NCBI GenBank assembly: GCA_027082895.1
Contig: JALWTJ010000119.1
Coordinates: forward strand, 1-7,949
Length of the DNA stretch: 7,949 bases
Source of the DNA: Hyphomicrobiales bacterium
GTDB lineage: Bacteria > Pseudomonadota > Alphaproteobacteria > Rhizobiales > Devosiaceae
Direction: 5' to 3'
Shown here: in pieces, positions 6,014 to 7,949 of the stretch
Position numbering within the stretch: the stretch's first letter is position 1
Layout of the letters: each line of letters opens with the position of its first letter
Position numbers and translations under genes: made by a program
The notes under the pieces: generated by a model
What the model was told of the DNA's origin: nothing
The model's database searches: none
What the model saw: the letters and a program-made list of their open reading frames with translations, nothing else

Positions 6014-7131
6014 GATGATCGTATGTCCCTCAGGAAATCGGCAATGTCGTCAGCGGATATGTCCGTGGCAATGAAGGATTTTCCGATGCCCCGTGTCAGG
6101 ATGAAGTTCAGGGCACCGCGTCTTACCTTCTTGTCCTGGGCGATATTGTGCATGAGTTCGTCCGTTGATGGAAGTGGCCCGGGAATATCGTTGAGGCTGG
6201 TGGGCAGCCCGGCCCGTTGCAGGTGGCGGCGGACCCGCACGCCCTCCTGGGATGTGCACAGGCCTTTTGTAGCCGAGAACTGGTGAGCCAGCACCATGCC
6301 GATGGCTACCCCTTCTCCATGCAGCAACCGGTCGGAATAGCCGGTGGCGGTTTCAAGGGCGTGGCCGAAGGTGTGGCCCAGATTGAGCAGGGCGCGCACG
6401 CCGCTTTCGCGTTCGTCGGCGATGACGAAACGGGCCTTGGCGGCACAGGCGCGGGCGATGGCTTCAGCCCGGGCAGGGCCCCCGGAGAGAATTTCGTCCA
6501 GATGTTCCTCCAGCCAGAAGAAGAATGCCTCGTCGTCGATCAGTCCGTACTTGGCCATTTCCGCATATCCGGCGGCAAACTGGCGCTCGGGCAGGGTTGC
6601 ATAGACATCCAGGTCGGCAATGACCAGGGCGGGTTGGTGAAAGGCGCCGATCAGGTTCTTGCCGAAGCGCGAATTGATGCCGGTCTTGCCGCCTACGGAA
6701 CTGTCCACCTGGGCCAGCAGGGAGGTGGGAACCTGAACGAAGGCCATGCCCCGGCGGGTGATGGCGGCGGCAAAGCCTGCCAGGTCACCAATGACGCCGC
6801 CGCCAAAGGCAATGATGATGTCGGATCGTTCCAGCCGGGCCTGGAGAATGGCGTTCACGCATTCCTCAAGCCTGTCCATGGACTTGGAGGATTCCCCGGC
6901 GGGAACGGTGATCAGGGTGTGGTCCAGCCCGGCCTTGGTGAGGGATGTTTGCAGGCGCGGCCACTGGGTCTTTTCCAGATTGGTGTCGGTAATGACACCG
7001 AAGCGGGCGCCGGGAAACATGGTCTTGAGGCGCTGCCCCATCCCTTCGAGAAGCTGGTGGCCGATAACGATGTCATAGGCGCGTTCGCCAAGGGCGATGT
7101 GGACGGTTTGGGGGGCCGGAGCGGTGGACAT
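6010..7131 (-). CDS. aroB: 3-dehydroquinate synthase
   Basis: AroB converts DAHP to 3-dehydroquinate, the second step of the shikimate pathway, in the cytoplasm using NAD+ and a divalent metal. The protein is 373 residues from the chosen start, normal for the family. Motifs in order are PAGESSK (77-83), the NAD-binding FGGGVIGDLAGF (109-120), VPTSLLAQVDSSVGGKTG (134-151), YAEMAKYG (189-196), LGHTFGHALE (251-260) and HGEGVAIGM (271-279). By homology the metal ligands are Glu191, His253 and His271, all present. The frame extends to ATGs at 7170 and 7137, but AAGGA at 7139-7143 sits seven bases before the ATG at 7131, and too close to the one at 7137, so 7131 is preferred. aroK lies 90 bases upstream on the same strand, and the stop overlaps the start of the CNNM-type gene. 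The three are probably one operon. Confidence 0.97.
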   Translation of the reverse strand: MSTAPAPQTVHIALGERAYDIVIGHQLLEGMGQRLKTMFPGARFGVITDTNLEKTQWPRLQTSLTKAGLDHTLITVPAGESSKSMDRLEECVNAILQARLERSDIIIAFGGGVIGDLAGFAAAITRRGMAFVQVPTSLLAQVDSSVGGKTGINSRFGKNLIGAFHQPALVIADLDVYATLPERQFAAGYAEMAKYGLIDDEAFFFWLEEHLDEILSGGPARAEAIARACAAKARFVIADERESGVRALLNLGHTFGHALETATGYSDRLLHGEGVAIGMVLAHQFSATKGLCTSQEGVRVRRHLQRAGLPTSLNDIPGPLPSTDELMHNIAQDKKVRRGALNFILTRGIGKSFIATDISADDIADFLRDIRSS

Positions 7132-7138
7132 TTTCATT

Positions 7139-7143
7139 TCCTT
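7139..7143 (-). promoter_or_regulatory. aroB ribosome binding site
   Basis: The minus strand reads AAGGA here, seven bases before the ATG at 7131. This is the reason for choosing that start over two upstream in-frame ATGs. The rest of the 90-base aroK-aroB spacer shows no clear promoter or terminator. Confidence 0.75.
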
Positions 7144-7221
7144 GCAGCGGGGGGAAAGGGGCAGATGCATGCGCCGCGCGGAAACAGGGGGACGGGCGCG
7201 GATGTCCGCAGGGTCTCAGGT

Positions 7222-7830
7222 TCAGGAACGGGGCGCACGGTCGGGGGTTTCCAGATGGGCATTGAGGGCCTTGATGATGTCGCTGGCAACGGTGTCATGG
7301 GGAACGTCGCGCGAAATGACGGTTACGTCAGCCATGCCGTAGAGGGGATAGCGTTCCTGCATCAGTTCCTTGAGGGTCTGGCGCGGGTTGGGGGTTTGCA
7401 GCAGGGGGCGGTTGCTCTTGCGGGAAATGCGTGCAAACAGCAGGTCAAATTCGGCTTTTATCCAGACCGAAACTCCCCGTTCGGCGATATTGGCGCGTGT
7501 CCGGGGGGACATGAAGGCCCCCCCACCGGTGGCCAGAACGCAATTGTCCTGTTTCAGCAGCCGGGCGATCACCTTGGTTTCACCAATCCGGAATTCTTCT
7601 TCGCCATGGGTGGCAAAGAAATCCTGGATGCTCATGCCCGCGGCGGCTTCGATTTCCATGTCGCTGTCAATGAAGGGGCGTGACAGGTAGTTGGCCAGCC
7701 GACGCCCGACGCTGGTCTTGCCGGCTCCCATCATGCCCACCAGAACGAGGGGCCGTCCGTTCAGATTGTCCTGCAGGCGCCGGGTTTCGGCGGGGGAAGG
7801 GCGGACAATGGGGGTGCTGGCCTCACTCAA
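7222..7830 (-). CDS. aroK: Shikimate kinase
   Basis: AroK phosphorylates shikimate to shikimate-3-phosphate with ATP, the fifth step of the aromatic pathway, in the cytoplasm. The 202-residue protein is somewhat longer than the 175 or so of enteric AroK because of an N-terminal extension of about 25 residues, common in alphaproteobacteria. Visible motifs are Walker A GMMGAGKT (32-39), shikimate-binding DSD (55-57), EEEFR (77-81) with Arg81, ATGGGAF (100-106), and the lid SNRPLL (139-144) with Arg141. The start is a TTG at 7830; GGAG at 7839-7842 lies eight bases before it. No in-frame ATG exists before the Walker A motif, so a non-ATG start is required. An out-of-frame ATG lies five bases upstream and runs straight into a stop. 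aroB follows 90 bases downstream. All expected catalytic residues are present. Confidence 0.95.
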   Translation of the reverse strand: MSEASTPIVRPSPAETRRLQDNLNGRPLVLVGMMGAGKTSVGRRLANYLSRPFIDSDMEIEAAAGMSIQDFFATHGEEEFRIGETKVIARLLKQDNCVLATGGGAFMSPRTRANIAERGVSVWIKAEFDLLFARISRKSNRPLLQTPNPRQTLKELMQERYPLYGMADVTVISRDVPHDTVASDIIKALNAHLETPDRAPRS

Positions 7831-7856
7831 GGCATGTTCTCCGGTTGGCGGGGGCT

Positions 7857-7891
7857 GGCAGGGTTGAACCTGCCGACGGGCTGCTTGTCAA
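7857..7891 (-). promoter_or_regulatory. Candidate aroK promoter with a dyad centred on the -10
   Basis: On the minus strand a perfect TTGACA -35 (7886-7891) is followed by a 17-base spacer and TTCAAC (7863-7868), a weak -10 matching three of six consensus bases. The -10 lies about 32 bases before the TTG start of aroK. A perfect 6-bp inverted repeat, GGCAGG (7857-7862) and CCTGCC (7869-7874), flanks exactly these six bases, as an operator could. From 7892 to the window end (7949) I see no gene start on either strand; any upstream gene lies outside. Confidence 0.5.
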
Positions 7892-7949
7892 GATGATGGG
7901 GCACTTTGGCAACGGGGGAAAGGGCTGACGAAGGGGGGCGGTTCCGGGC

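Noticed and set aside
7132..7221. Possible hairpin or internal promoter in the aroK-aroB spacer
   Set aside because: Only short GC palindromes with very small loops are present; no T-tract or -35/-10 pair is seen.
6217..7683. 488-codon plus-strand open frame opposite aroB and aroK
   Set aside because: It is antisense to two clearly conserved genes. Its Gly/Ala/His-rich translation shows no family motif and is what high-GC codon bias produces on the opposite strand.
7680..7928. 82-codon plus-strand frame at the right end
   Set aside because: It lies mostly antisense to the aroK N-terminus, crosses the proposed aroK promoter, and has no motif.

Overview
The window is a GC-rich, densely packed chromosomal stretch from an alphaproteobacterium. 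The evidence is the aerobic cobaltochelatase pair cobS-cobT, a J-domain protein and a divergent bolA beside them, an aroK-aroB-CNNM/CBS gene run, and a short palindromic intergenic repeat of a type common in that class. The style resembles Rhodospirillales or Rhizobiales, but no genus can be named. There is no phage, plasmid, CRISPR, tRNA or rRNA gene.

Layout from left to right. Positions 1-1378 hold the first roughly 459 codons of cobT on the minus strand, cut by the window edge inside its C-terminal von Willebrand A domain. cobS (1420-2397) lies just upstream of it. A small protein with a cysteine-rich N-terminal region and a C-terminal J domain (2536-3228, start uncertain) comes next, also on the minus strand. 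bolA (3298-3567) is divergent from it. The 229-base convergent gap after bolA holds a 106-base MITE-like palindromic element whose left end contains the bolA stop codon, then a second long inverted repeat. A twin-arginine-exported alpha/beta hydrolase follows (3797-4606, minus), with a striking inverted repeat over its ribosome binding site. The right half is a minus-strand cluster: aroK (7222-7830), aroB (6010-7131) and a CNNM-CBS-CorC/HlyC membrane protein (4748-6013). The last two overlap by four bases.

How the genes work together. AroB and AroK catalyse steps 2 and 5 of the shikimate pathway. The CNNM-type protein is translationally coupled to aroB but has no obvious metabolic link to it. 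CobS and CobT are the AAA+ and MIDAS-containing subunits that, with CobN encoded elsewhere, insert cobalt into the corrin ring in the oxygen-dependent B12 route. BolA usually works with monothiol glutaredoxins in iron-sulfur and redox biology, and the J protein is probably a co-chaperone. Whether these two serve the chelatase is open.

Most of the window is ordinary, conserved housekeeping sequence. The observations most worth a second look are in the non-coding parts: the repeat at the bolA stop, the Shine-Dalgarno-masking hairpin before the hydrolase, and the dyad on the proposed aroK promoter. No previously undescribed system is evident.
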